Assembly (NCBI RefSeq): GCF_004361855.1
Contig: NZ_SNWQ01000009.1
Location: forward strand, 186,001-250,000
Direction of reading: 5' to 3'
Length of the DNA stretch: 64,000 nt
DNA from: Kribbella caucasensis
GTDB lineage: Bacteria > Actinomycetota > Actinomycetes > Propionibacteriales > Kribbellaceae
The position numbers were made by a program, and so were the translations under genes. Under the pieces are notes generated by a model. It made no database searches. It was not told where the DNA came from and saw only the letters and a program-made list of their open reading frames with translations. Positions 1 to 7,688 of this stretch are shown here, in pieces. Numbering within the stretch: the stretch's first letter is position 1; each line of letters opens with the position of its first letter.

Positions 1-522
1 GATGGGGCGGCGCATGATTCGGCGAAGGCGGTGAATGCGCATGCGTACACCGTGGGGAGCAATGTGGTGTTTCAGCGGGACAAGTACGACCCGTCGTCGG
101 CTGATGGCAAGGTGATGTTGGCTCATGAGTTGACGCATGTGGTGCAGCAGCGGAGTGGGCCGGTGGATGGGTCGTCGGCGCCCGGGGGGATCAAGGTGAG
201 CGATCCGTCGGATCGGTTCGAGCGGGAGGCTTCGGCCAACGCTGAGAGGGCGATGGCGGCGCCCGCGCCTACGCCGGCTGGGCTGGCTGGGCCTGCGATT
301 CAGCGGGATGTGGACGAGGCCGCGCCGGGTGTGCAGCGGCACGCTGATGAAGAGGCGGATGTGCAGCGGCACGCTGATGAAGAGGCGGATGTGCAGCGGC
401 ACGCTGATGAAGAGGCGGATTTGCAGCGCGCCGAGGCGCCGGCTGAGGAGGAGAAGGAAGAAGAGGTGCAGGGGGCCTTCGTGCAGCGGGACGAGGAAGA
501 GGCTCAGGAGGAAGAGAGCTGA
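1..522 (+). CDS. eCIS-associated DUF4157 protein (5' partial)
   Basis: The reading frame is open from the first base, so the start lies upstream of the window. The visible part holds the C-terminal half of a DUF4157 (eCIS core) domain: the zincin-like HELTHVVQQ motif followed by a conserved SDRFEREA segment. After about residue 95 the protein becomes acidic and repetitive, with three identical VQRHADEEAD units and further LQR/VQR motifs before the stop at 520-522. DUF4157 proteins are the commonest cargo-associated proteins of eCIS loci and are thought to be toxin or loading modules; here it opens the visible part of the eCIS cluster. Whether it is peptidase-active is unknown. The VQR units recur in the large protein at 4334-7180. 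Confidence 0.85.
   Translation, partial: DGAAHDSAKAVNAHAYTVGSNVVFQRDKYDPSSADGKVMLAHELTHVVQQRSGPVDGSSAPGGIKVSDPSDRFEREASANAERAMAAPAPTPAGLAGPAIQRDVDEAAPGVQRHADEEADVQRHADEEADVQRHADEEADLQRAEAPAEEEKEEEVQGAFVQRDEEEAQEEES
331..420 (+). repeat. three perfect 30-bp tandem repeats in the DUF4157 gene
   Basis: Three identical 30-bp units in a row (331-360, 361-390, 391-420) encode VQRHADEEAD three times. The identity at every base, synonymous positions included, points to recent expansion by slippage or unequal recombination. There are no spacers, so this is a coding tandem repeat. Confidence 0.9.
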
Positions 523-580
523 CCGTCGGATAAGGCGCCGCTGGGTAGACAGCGGCGGATGTAGCGGGTGCACTGGGGTT

Positions 581-1201
581 GTGCATGCCCGCAAGAAGTC
601 CGTGGTCGCGGTCGCGCGGAAGGCGCCGGGTACTGCTGCGCGCGCGGCGACCGTCGGTTCGCAGTACGAGCGGGTGCTCGCCTTGCAGCAGACGGTGGGG
701 AATCGGGCGGTGTCGATCGCGCTCCGCGGTGGTCCGGTCAGCGTCAACCTGCACGGGGAGACGAGCGGGTCGTACGACGGCGGTACCAGTGTGGTCAGCA
801 AGCCGAAGATCGTGCGGGCAAAGGGATGTGACTGCTCGGACGAGGATCCTTGTCTGAGGGCGACCGGCACGATCGCGGTGACGTATCACGTGGATGTGAC
901 GATCCGGATGCCGGATATGCCCGAAGGGCTGAGTGATTGCCAGCAGCGGCGGGTGCGGTCGTTCCTGCGGGACGTCCTCGGTCCGCACGAGCAGGAACAC
1001 GCGCGTCGGCTGCGTACCTACAACGGGATCACGAACCGGAAGTACTCCATCACCGGTTGCGGACGTGCCGGGCTGGAGAGCGAGATGAGCACCAAACTCC
1101 AGGACATGCACAACGACGAGGCAACCGCTCGCGCCGATGCAGCCGACAAGTCGTCCGCTGCAATCGATCCGTTCGTCCGCCCGATCGACCTCAACTGCTG
1201 A
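581..1201 (+). CDS. small HExxH (zincin-like) protein of the eCIS locus
   Basis: About 206 residues from a GTG start. The frame stays open upstream, but that part is a shadow of the DUF4157 gene, so 581 is the first plausible start. Near residue 30 it has LQQTVGNRAV, a short motif I know from the N-termini of many DUF4157/eCIS-linked proteins (LQRxxGNRAV). In the C-terminal half HEQEH fits the HExxH zinc-protease signature inside a helix-like stretch (GPHEQEHARRLRTYNG), resembling DUF922-type putative peptidases. Six Cys residues suggest disulfides or metal binding. No signal peptide is seen, which would suit delivery by the injection system. It is a candidate eCIS cargo; the protease role is inferred from the motif only. 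Confidence 0.65.
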   Translation: MHARKKSVVAVARKAPGTAARAATVGSQYERVLALQQTVGNRAVSIALRGGPVSVNLHGETSGSYDGGTSVVSKPKIVRAKGCDCSDEDPCLRATGTIAVTYHVDVTIRMPDMPEGLSDCQQRRVRSFLRDVLGPHEQEHARRLRTYNGITNRKYSITGCGRAGLESEMSTKLQDMHNDEATARADAADKSSAAIDPFVRPIDLNC

Positions 1202-1415
1202 TCTTCGCCAGTACCTCGGACAACAAGCCGGGACCTCGGACAGGTCTATTTCATGTCCGCGGTCCCCGCTTCCTGTCCGAGCTCCCGCTTGTCCTGCCGG
1301 TCTATGCCGTTTCCCCTTCGGGCAATTGAGATTGCCCTGTACTTCGTCCCGTCGGTCGCCCACGGGGGCAGCGGGGGCGGTCAGGCTGGAGCAAACCTGA
1401 CCGAGGAGGGGCAGC
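1202..1415 (+). promoter_or_regulatory. structured leader upstream of the sheath gene
   Basis: This 214-bp gap before the main eCIS operon holds three inverted repeats. 1235-1244 pairs with 1272-1281 (CTCGGACAGG / CCTGTCCGAG), and a further direct CCTCGGACA copy starts at 1214. 1320-1337 is a perfect 7-bp stem with loop TGAG. 1379-1402 is a perfect 7-bp stem (GGTCAGG / CCTGACC) that ends directly against the GAGGAGGG ribosome-binding site of the sheath gene. They may be operators for a locus regulator, a terminator-antiterminator, or an RNA switch over the ribosome-binding site. I see no convincing -35/-10 pair. Confidence 0.45.
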
Positions 1416-2972
1416 ATGCCGACGTACCTGTCACCGGGTGTGTATGTGGAGGAAGTCGAATCGGGCGCTCGCCCGCTCGAGGGTGTCGGTACGGCGGTCG
1501 CCGCGTTCGTGGGGCTCGCCGAGACCGGGCCCTTCAACCAGGCCACGCTGATCAGCAACTGGACCGCGTTCACGGATGCCTTCGGGGGATTCGTGCCGGG
1601 GTCGTATCTGGCGCAGGCCGTCTACGGGTACTTCCAGAACGGCGGCGGCAACTGTTACGTCGTACGGATCGGGCAGCCCGAGTCCGCGGACGGCGGCGGT
1701 AAAGGGGCGCGTGGTCGCAAGGAGCTGCCGGCCGGACCGCAAGCGATGCTCGGGCGGTTCCGGGTGGTCGCGTTGGATCCGGCCCAGGCGCCGGGTGAGC
1801 TGAGTGTCGAGATCACCGACGCCGGTGGCGACAACCCGTCCGATGAGATGTTCCGGATCGTGGTCAAGCGCAACGGCGAACAGGTGGAGGAGTTCGACCG
1901 GCTCACCCTGTCCCGCGGGAAGACGAACGTGGCGACCGTCGTCAACGCGACGTCACAGCAGGTCCGGGTCGAGGAGATCTCCGGTGCGGCGCTGGAGAAG
2001 CCCGCGAGCGGGGAGGTCGTCCTGGCCGCGCCTCCGCCCGCGCCCGCAGTACCGTCGCCGCGGTTGAGTGCCGAGGACTACGTCGGTGATGTCGCGGACC
2101 GGACCGGGTTCGGTGGGCTGGAGGCCGTCGACGAGATCACCATGCTCTGCGTGCCGGACCTGATGAGCGCCTACCAGCAGGGGGCGATCGACCTGGAGAC
2201 GGTCCAGGCTGTGCACTTGGCGATGCTCGCGCACTGCGAGTTGATGGGGGACCGGATCGCGATCCTCGACCCGCCGCCGGGGCTGAATGCCCAGCAGGTC
2301 AAGGAATGGCTGGTCGACAAGGCCGGCTACGACTCGGCGTTCGGCGCGCTGTACTTCCCGTGGATCAAGACGGCCGATCCCGCGACCGGGCAGCTCGGGT
2401 TCATCCCGCCGTGCGGTCACATGGCCGGGATCTGGGGTCGCAACGACGACACCCGCGGCGTCCACAAGGCACCGGCGAACGAGATCATCCGGGGCGCGGT
2501 CAGCCTCGAAGTACAGATCACCAAGGCCGAGCACGATCTGCTGAACCCGGTCGGCATCAATGTATTGCGGACGTTCCCGGGCCGGGGCAATCGGGTCTGG
2601 GGAGCGCGGACGCTGTCGTCCGATCCGGCCTGGCGGTACCTCAACGTACGGCGGCTGTTCAACTACCTGGAGGAGTCCATCCTCACCGGAACGAACTGGG
2701 TGGTGTTCGAGCCGAACGACGAGGCGCTGTGGGCCCGGATTCGGCGGACCATCTCGGCGTTCCTGGTGAACGAGTGGCGCAACGGCGCACTTTTCGGGCA
2801 GACCCCGGACGAGGCGTTCTTCGTCAAGTGCGACGGGGAGACGAACCCGGCGGAGGGGATCGATGCCGGCCAGGTGATCTGCGAGATCGGCGTCGCGCCG
2901 GTGAAGCCGGCCGAGTTCGTGGTGTTCCGGCTGTCCCAGTTCTCCGGCGGGACGAGTCTGGTCAGCGAGTGA
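1416..2972 (+). CDS. eCIS / phage-tail sheath protein
   Basis: This 518-residue protein starts with the classic sheath N-terminus (PTYLSPGVYVEEVESG, then a variable AAFVG segment) and ends with a C-terminal arm (AEFVVFRLSQFSGG) used in other sheaths to link neighbouring subunits. It forms the contractile outer cylinder whose shortening drives the inner tube through a target membrane. Length is typical of eCIS sheaths. A strong ribosome-binding site (GAGGAGGG) sits 5-12 bases before the ATG. It leads the structural operon and is followed by a 94-bp AT-richer gap with a phased TTGATCAA-like array before tube 1. Confidence 0.95.
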   Translation: MPTYLSPGVYVEEVESGARPLEGVGTAVAAFVGLAETGPFNQATLISNWTAFTDAFGGFVPGSYLAQAVYGYFQNGGGNCYVVRIGQPESADGGGKGARGRKELPAGPQAMLGRFRVVALDPAQAPGELSVEITDAGGDNPSDEMFRIVVKRNGEQVEEFDRLTLSRGKTNVATVVNATSQQVRVEEISGAALEKPASGEVVLAAPPPAPAVPSPRLSAEDYVGDVADRTGFGGLEAVDEITMLCVPDLMSAYQQGAIDLETVQAVHLAMLAHCELMGDRIAILDPPPGLNAQQVKEWLVDKAGYDSAFGALYFPWIKTADPATGQLGFIPPCGHMAGIWGRNDDTRGVHKAPANEIIRGAVSLEVQITKAEHDLLNPVGINVLRTFPGRGNRVWGARTLSSDPAWRYLNVRRLFNYLEESILTGTNWVVFEPNDEALWARIRRTISAFLVNEWRNGALFGQTPDEAFFVKCDGETNPAEGIDAGQVICEIGVAPVKPAEFVVFRLSQFSGGTSLVSE

Positions 2973-2978
2973 TGATGC

Positions 2979-3047
2979 TGGATCAACGTTGATCAATATC
3001 GACGAGATGGATCAATGCTAATCAACTATTGATCAACCCTTGATCGA
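2979..3047. repeat. helically phased TTGATCAA-like octamer array
   Basis: Between the sheath and tube genes lie six octamers close to the palindrome TTGATCAA, starting at 2979, 2989, 3008, 3018, 3029 and 3040. Two are perfect (2989, 3029); the others differ by one or two bases. Start-to-start spacings are 10, 19, 10, 11 and 11, about one or two helical turns. The stretch is much richer in A/T than its surroundings. It could be a cooperative protein-binding array (internal promoter control) or an mRNA element setting tube output relative to sheath. Confidence 0.6.
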
Positions 3048-3066
3048 CACAGAAAGGTAAGCAGCG

Positions 3067-3510
3067 ATGGCACTTCCGGAAATGGACGCGGGTGTCGGTC
3101 ACTCCTTCGGGCTGGAGTTCGACGGCATCCAGATCAAGAGCATCACCGAGATCAGCGGCCTGAAGATGGAACAGGACGTGATCGAGCTCAAGGAGAACGG
3201 TGCCGACGGCAAGTACGTGATCAAGAAACTGCCGGGTCGCTGGAAGGCACCGGAGATCACGCTGACCCGTGGGCTGTCCGCGGACACCAGTTTCGACAAG
3301 TGGATCAAGGACTCCCAGTTCGGCAAGATGGGCGCGGTCCGCAAGGGCGGGGCGATCATCGTGTACGACTACGAGGGCGCGCCGTTGAAGCGGTACAAGC
3401 TCACCAACGCCTGGCCGAAGAGTCTCGAGATCGGCACCATGAAGGCTGGCGACACCTCGGTGATGACGGAGAAACTGGTCGTCACCTGCGAGCGCCTCGA
3501 GGTCGAGTGA
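3067..3510 (+). CDS. eCIS inner tube protein 1 (gp19/Hcp-like)
   Basis: 147 residues, the usual size of a T4 gp19-like tube protein. The N-terminal block (VGHSFGLEFDGIQIKSITEISGL) and the later VIELKENGADGKYVIKKLPG are characteristic. It polymerises into hexameric rings forming the needle inside the sheath. A GAAAGG ribosome-binding site precedes the ATG. The stop overlaps the next start by one base (TGATG). A second tube protein of identical length lies at 7245-7688; eCIS usually have two or three, with the minor one near the baseplate. Confidence 0.93.
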   Translation: MALPEMDAGVGHSFGLEFDGIQIKSITEISGLKMEQDVIELKENGADGKYVIKKLPGRWKAPEITLTRGLSADTSFDKWIKDSQFGKMGAVRKGGAIIVYDYEGAPLKRYKLTNAWPKSLEIGTMKAGDTSVMTEKLVVTCERLEVE

Positions 3511-4175
3511 TGCGCCGCGGCACCCTCGCCAAACCCGGTACGCCGGGACCCGGCGGGCCGGAATACGCGGGCGCGGCCCCTGGCACGGCGGATCCGGGGA
3601 CGGCGGGTCCGGGTACGACGGCATGGGTTGGACCGGGCGGTGTCGTTCCGGGGGCGAGCGGGATCGCGGGTGCAGCGGGATCCGTCGTGGGCGGGGTTGG
3701 TCCGGGGGTCGGATATGGGGCCGGCGGGGTTGGTACGGGGGCCGGATACGAGGCTGGGGCTCGATACGGGGCCGGCGGGGTTGGTTCGGGTGAGGGCGTG
3801 CCGGAGTTGCGGACTGAGTTCTCGTTTGTGTTGCCGCGGGGATATGTGGACTCGTCCGGGGTGGTGCATCGGGACGGGGTGATGCGGCTGGCGACAGCGC
3901 GGGACGAACTGGTGCCGTTGCGGGACGATCGGGTGCGCGAGAACCCGGCGTACCTGACTGTGGTGTTGCTCGGGCGGGTGGTGACTCGGTTGGGGAGTGT
4001 GACCGATATCCACGCCGGGGTGATCGAGAACCTGTTCGCCGCGGATCTGGCGTTCCTACAGGAGTTATATCGGCGGGTGAATCAGGAAGGGCACACCCGG
4101 GCCGGCGTCAAGTGCCCGGAGTGCGGTCATGGGTTCGCGGTGGACCTGGCCGGTGGTCGCCTGGGGGAATCGTGA
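3510..4175 (+). CDS. eCIS tail-assembly-chaperone-like protein with Gly-rich N-terminus
   Basis: 221 residues, start ATG overlapping the previous stop by one base. The first 95 residues are Gly/Ala/Pro-rich low complexity with GYGAGGVG-type repeats. The conserved part begins near residue 100 (LRTEFSFVLPRGYVDSSG) and includes PLRDDRVRENPAYLTVVLL and ENLFAADLAFLQELYRRVN, the signature of a small protein found next to the first tube gene in actinobacterial eCIS. It ends with a CPECGH knuckle that could bind zinc. By position and size it resembles phage tail assembly proteins acting between tube and baseplate; this role is inferred. The low-complexity N-terminus is longer than I would expect. Confidence 0.7.
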   Translation: MRRGTLAKPGTPGPGGPEYAGAAPGTADPGTAGPGTTAWVGPGGVVPGASGIAGAAGSVVGGVGPGVGYGAGGVGTGAGYEAGARYGAGGVGSGEGVPELRTEFSFVLPRGYVDSSGVVHRDGVMRLATARDELVPLRDDRVRENPAYLTVVLLGRVVTRLGSVTDIHAGVIENLFAADLAFLQELYRRVNQEGHTRAGVKCPECGHGFAVDLAGGRLGES

Positions 4176-4330
4176 CGTACGCGCCGGAGCAGTTGTATGC
4201 CGAGGTCGCGTACGTCGCCTACCACTTCCACTGGTCCCGCGGGGAGATCCTCGACCTCGAACACCCCGAACGGCGGCGCTTCGTCGACGAGATCGGCCAG
4301 CTGAACGCCCGCGTCCACTCAGGCAGGTAA
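4172..4330 (+). CDS. DUF6760-like small eCIS protein
   Basis: 52 residues from a GTG that overlaps the previous stop by four bases (GTGA). The sequence (LYAEVAYVAYHFHW, ILDLEHPERRRFV, IGQLNARV) matches the small DUF6760 family, which I know as a fixed companion of this eCIS gene order. It is too small to be enzymatic; an assembly or scaffold role next to the tube and chaperone-like proteins is likely but unproven. The overlap implies translational coupling. Confidence 0.75.
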   Translation: MTYAPEQLYAEVAYVAYHFHWSRGEILDLEHPERRRFVDEIGQLNARVHSGR

Positions 4331-4333
4331 ACC

Positions 4334-7180
4334 ATGCGCTGGCCATTCCGCCGAACCACGCAGCCGACGTCAACCGCTGCCGTGCCTGAGTCGGCTTCCA
4401 GGTGGTCTGGGGCCGGAGCGGTTACTGGTGGGAGCGCGGGCGGTGAGGGGGCGACCGCTGACGGTGCGGCTGGTGACCGTGCGGGTGGGGTGTGGGAGCA
4501 GGGGGTGGTGCAGCGGGCGGCCTGGCGTGAGTTGCCGCCGTTGCAGCGGTCGGTTGCTGCGATCACGCCGATCGCTGAGGCTGGGCGGTTCAGGGATTCC
4601 CTGGCTGCTTATCAGGATCCTCGGTTCCTGGAGCCGCTCGGACATGCGGTGGACGCGACCGCGCCTGCTGGTGAGATCGCGGGATATGCCACCGCGGTCC
4701 CGGCGGACGAACCACATCAAGTCACTTTTCCGCCTCCACCTGGGCAGACCCAGCAGCTCGCCTCTGCCGCGCCGCAGAGCACAGCGGCTGCGGTACAACG
4801 CGTGACCGACGACTCGCCGGAGCTAGGGGCTGAGGTCCATCCCACGTTCGCCCACTCCGCGGGATCGGTCGCGTCGACCGAGGTTGGAAGCGGTCCGGGC
4901 CGAGCGCCGGTCGTGAGTCCGCCGCCTGCGGTCCAGCGCAGTTCCGAGCTGATGTCAGCACCCGCGATGCCGGCACCGCTTGGGGCGCCGGTCCCCGTTG
5001 CGTCGGACCCGGGTACGTCTGCCGCCGTCACGTCGGATGCCGTCACGTCGGCGTCGACTGAGCGCGGGCCGGGGCTGCCATTGTCGTCGCCGATTGCTCA
5101 GGATGTCGTGCAGCGGGTTGCCGATGGAGACTCGACGTTCCCGGACGCGCTCGGCTCAGGGCCGATCACACCCGGCGCGACCAGTGCGGGTGGGACGGGT
5201 GAGGGTTGGAGCAGTGCGGGTGGGATGGGTGAGGGTTGGAGCAGTGCGGGTGTGACTGGTGGGGATGCGATTGCGCCTATCACCTCGGACTCGAAGCGGT
5301 CGGCTTCGATCGCAGCCGTACAACGCGCGCTCTCGCCGGATGCAACTGGACCGGTCTTGCGCGCCACGACCACGTCGGAACCGATTAACGCTGCCTCGAT
5401 GTCCCGGGGAACCAACGCTCCGATCGCCTTGTCGCCATCCACGTTCGAGTCCGCCTCGGGGGCCGGGTCCGGGTCCGCGTTGGAGACGGGATCCGCGTCG
5501 GAGTCTGCGTTGGAGTCGGGGTCCGGGTCGGGGTCTGCGTTGGCGGATGTTGCGGGGGCGGTTGGGCTGCCGTCGTCGGATGCGTCTGTTGCTGTGCAGC
5601 GGGTTAGGGATTTGGGATTGGTTGCACCGGATTCGAGTCTGACCGGGCTGACGGGGTTGGGCTCGATTGCCTCGGGCCTGGGCACGTCGGAGGTGGTTGC
5701 GCCGGGTGGTGCTGGACAGCCGATTGCGCCAGGCGCCGTGCAGCGTGCCGGCGATCCGGGGTCGAGCGGGCTCGGATCGGCCGGGTTGGGGTCGAGCGGG
5801 CTCGGGTCGGCCGGGTTGGATTCGAGCGGGCTCGGGTCGGCCGGGTTGGATTCGAGCGGGTTGGGGTCGGCCGGGATAGGCACAAGCGGCCTGGGTACGA
5901 CGGGGCTGGGGTCGGGCGGGCTGGGGTCGACCGGGCTGGGGTCGGGCGGGCTGGGGTCGACCGGGCAGAGTGCGACCGACTTGGGGGCGACCGGCCCGGA
6001 GTCGGGCGGCCCGGAGTCGAGCGGCCTGGGTTGGAGCGGCCTGGGTTCGACCGAGGGAGAGTCGATCAGCGAGAGCTCGGCCGGCGAGGGCTCGGCCGGC
6101 TGGGGGCTGGCCGGATTGGCGTTGAGCGAACTGGGGTCGAGCGAGTTGGGGTCGAGCGAGTTGGGGGCGGCTGGAGGAGCGGTTGCGCCGCTGTCGTCGA
6201 GTTTGCCGGTTGCGGTTCAGCGAGTGGCTGAGTCTCGACCGGCCGCTGGGACTGGCCGGGGTGCTGAGTCGCCGGTCGGTTCGGATGCGGCGCAGGGTCG
6301 GGTCCAATGGGATGTGGGCGCCCTATCGTCCTCGGCAGTGCAGGTTCAGCGGTTGTCTTCGGCAACGGATCTTGCCGTGTCCCGGCTGCCAGTGGCGGAG
6401 GTTCAGGCGCCGCCGACCGCGCCTGTCGTCCAGTCCGGCGCGACACCGCGGCTGGGCGATGAGACTGCGGAGACGCATTCCTCATCGGCCACCATGGGGC
6501 CGGCGGCAACGCGGGAGCTACCGGTCGTCATGCGGTTGGCCGCTGGGGTGGGTCCTGCGGAAGCTGGTCGCTCCGAGCGGGGGGTGGCCGAGCCGGTGGT
6601 TGCGCGGAGTGCGTCGGCGCCGCTGGCTGGACAGTCGCCGTTTGTGTCGGCTCTCGGTGGAGCGCGGTACGCCGAGGCGTCCACGTCGCCAAGCTCGGTC
6701 GCCGAGGCGGTGCCGCCGGATGGGCTGGTGCAGATCCAGCGGAGGTCGTTGGTCGAGTCGCCCGCGAGCCAGTCGACAGCAGCTAGCGGGCCGGCGCCGG
6801 CGGTTGGTGATCAGCAGGTGCTGGCGTGGTCGGTTGAGGATCGGTTCCATTCGGGGGACGCGGTGGTTCAGCGGGCGGATGAGGTTCGGTCGGTTTCGTT
6901 GCAGGAGATGTTTGGGGGGCAGCAGCAGGGCGTCGTACAGCGGGACGAAACACAAAGCGGAGACACACCAGCGGAGGCGGCTGCTCCGGTGGCGAGTCCG
7001 CCGTTGGAGCAGGCACAGCCGCCGCAGCAAGCGCCCGCGCAGCAAAGCGCCAAGGGGATGTCGGCGGCTGAGGTGGAGGAGTTGGCCAAGCGGTTGTACG
7101 AGCCGTTGTCGGCGAGGTTGCGGGCCGAGTTGTGGCTGGATCGCGAGCGGGCCGGTCGGACCACGGACCGCCGCCGATGA
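4334..7180 (+). CDS. 948-residue low-complexity eCIS protein with repeated VQR motifs
   Basis: Sits three bases after DUF6760 and before tube 2. After a short basic start (MRWPFRRTTQP) most of the protein is Ser/Gly/Ala/Thr/Pro-rich. About a dozen [VLI]QR motifs are scattered through it (for example VVQRAAW, AVQRVTD, VVQRVAD, GVVQRDE), the same motif as in the DUF4157 protein. Residues about 475-515 are a glycine-serine-leucine 30-nt repeat. Only the C-terminal 45 residues look folded: a charged amphipathic helix (AEVEELAKRLYEPLSARLR) that I associate with proteins at this position in other eCIS loci. Function unknown; it may be a disordered linker, cargo tether or fibre. It lacks the heptads expected of a helical tape measure. 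Confidence 0.7.
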   Translation: MRWPFRRTTQPTSTAAVPESASRWSGAGAVTGGSAGGEGATADGAAGDRAGGVWEQGVVQRAAWRELPPLQRSVAAITPIAEAGRFRDSLAAYQDPRFLEPLGHAVDATAPAGEIAGYATAVPADEPHQVTFPPPPGQTQQLASAAPQSTAAAVQRVTDDSPELGAEVHPTFAHSAGSVASTEVGSGPGRAPVVSPPPAVQRSSELMSAPAMPAPLGAPVPVASDPGTSAAVTSDAVTSASTERGPGLPLSSPIAQDVVQRVADGDSTFPDALGSGPITPGATSAGGTGEGWSSAGGMGEGWSSAGVTGGDAIAPITSDSKRSASIAAVQRALSPDATGPVLRATTTSEPINAASMSRGTNAPIALSPSTFESASGAGSGSALETGSASESALESGSGSGSALADVAGAVGLPSSDASVAVQRVRDLGLVAPDSSLTGLTGLGSIASGLGTSEVVAPGGAGQPIAPGAVQRAGDPGSSGLGSAGLGSSGLGSAGLDSSGLGSAGLDSSGLGSAGIGTSGLGTTGLGSGGLGSTGLGSGGLGSTGQSATDLGATGPESGGPESSGLGWSGLGSTEGESISESSAGEGSAGWGLAGLALSELGSSELGSSELGAAGGAVAPLSSSLPVAVQRVAESRPAAGTGRGAESPVGSDAAQGRVQWDVGALSSSAVQVQRLSSATDLAVSRLPVAEVQAPPTAPVVQSGATPRLGDETAETHSSSATMGPAATRELPVVMRLAAGVGPAEAGRSERGVAEPVVARSASAPLAGQSPFVSALGGARYAEASTSPSSVAEAVPPDGLVQIQRRSLVESPASQSTAASGPAPAVGDQQVLAWSVEDRFHSGDAVVQRADEVRSVSLQEMFGGQQQGVVQRDETQSGDTPAEAAAPVASPPLEQAQPPQQAPAQQSAKGMSAAEVEELAKRLYEPLSARLRAELWLDRERAGRTTDRRR
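5761..5880 (+). repeat. four 30-bp coding tandem repeats
   Basis: Four near-identical 30-bp units (5761, 5791, 5821, 5851) encode SSGLGSAGLG / SSGLGSAGLD. They decay into related GSGGLGSTGLG units to about 5970. Differences are mostly single bases, so the array is young and probably varies between strains. Confidence 0.85.
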
Positions 7181-7244
7181 GGGCGGCTGAGGTGCGGGAT
7201 GGACGGACCGCCGGCGATGAGGATGAGCGGGATGGAGGGGTGCG

Positions 7245-7688
7245 ATGACTAGCGGCTACCCGGAGCCTGCGGTGAGTGTGTGTTTCGGGGTCATCATCGA
7301 CGACACGCGGCTCGGGACCTTCAACAGTTGTGAGGGGCTCGGGCTCGAGGTCGTGCTGGAGCAGCGCGAGGAGGGTGGGCAGAACGGGTTCATCTGGCAG
7401 CTGCCAACCCGGATCAAGTACCCCAACATCAAGCTGACCCGCCCGCTGTGCCGCGACACCACCGAAGTGATGGCGTGGCTGGCCAGTATGACGACGGGCG
7501 TGAAGCCGCAGACCGCGAGCATCACCGCGATGACGGCCGAGCGTAAAACGGTCGCGCAATGGGGCCTGCTCGGCGTGATCCCGGTGAAGTGGACCGGTCC
7601 GGGGCTCAACCTCGACTCACCCAAGGTCGCGCTGGAGACGCTGGAGATCGCGCACCACGGGTTCACCGCGAAGAAGGTGGCCGGATGA
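7245..7688 (+). CDS. eCIS inner tube protein 2
   Basis: 147 residues of the gp19-like tube/tube-initiator family: FGVIIDDTRLGTFNSCEGLGLEV, QLPTRIKYPNIKLTRPL and a C-terminal PKVALETLEIAHHGF strand are typical. In related systems this second tube protein forms the first rings above the hub. It starts with a good ribosome-binding site (GGAGGGG) and its stop overlaps the LysM gene start (ATGA). The 64 bases before it partly repeat the end of the preceding gene (GGACCGCCG-CGATGAG), suggesting a small local duplication. Confidence 0.9.
   Translation: MTSGYPEPAVSVCFGVIIDDTRLGTFNSCEGLGLEVVLEQREEGGQNGFIWQLPTRIKYPNIKLTRPLCRDTTEVMAWLASMTTGVKPQTASITAMTAERKTVAQWGLLGVIPVKWTGPGLNLDSPKVALETLEIAHHGFTAKKVAG

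Noticed and set aside
331..420. CRISPR-like array
   Set aside because: The 30-bp units touch with no spacers and code for protein repeats.
308..580. N-terminal extension of the HExxH protein
   Set aside because: It reads the DUF4157 repeats in another frame (CSGTLMKRRM repeats) and is not a protein-like sequence.
269..1573. 434-codon minus-strand frame opposite the first eCIS genes
   Set aside because: Product is repetitive His/Pro/Ala because it reads the repeats of the DUF4157 gene backwards.
2979..3047. GATC cluster as a methylation-based origin or switch
   Set aside because: It lies within an operon, has no DnaA-like boxes beside it, and actinobacteria generally lack Dam control.
4334..7180. 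Classic tape-measure protein
   Set aside because: No long helices, heptads or membrane segment; most of it is Gly/Ser/Ala/Thr-rich and likely disordered.
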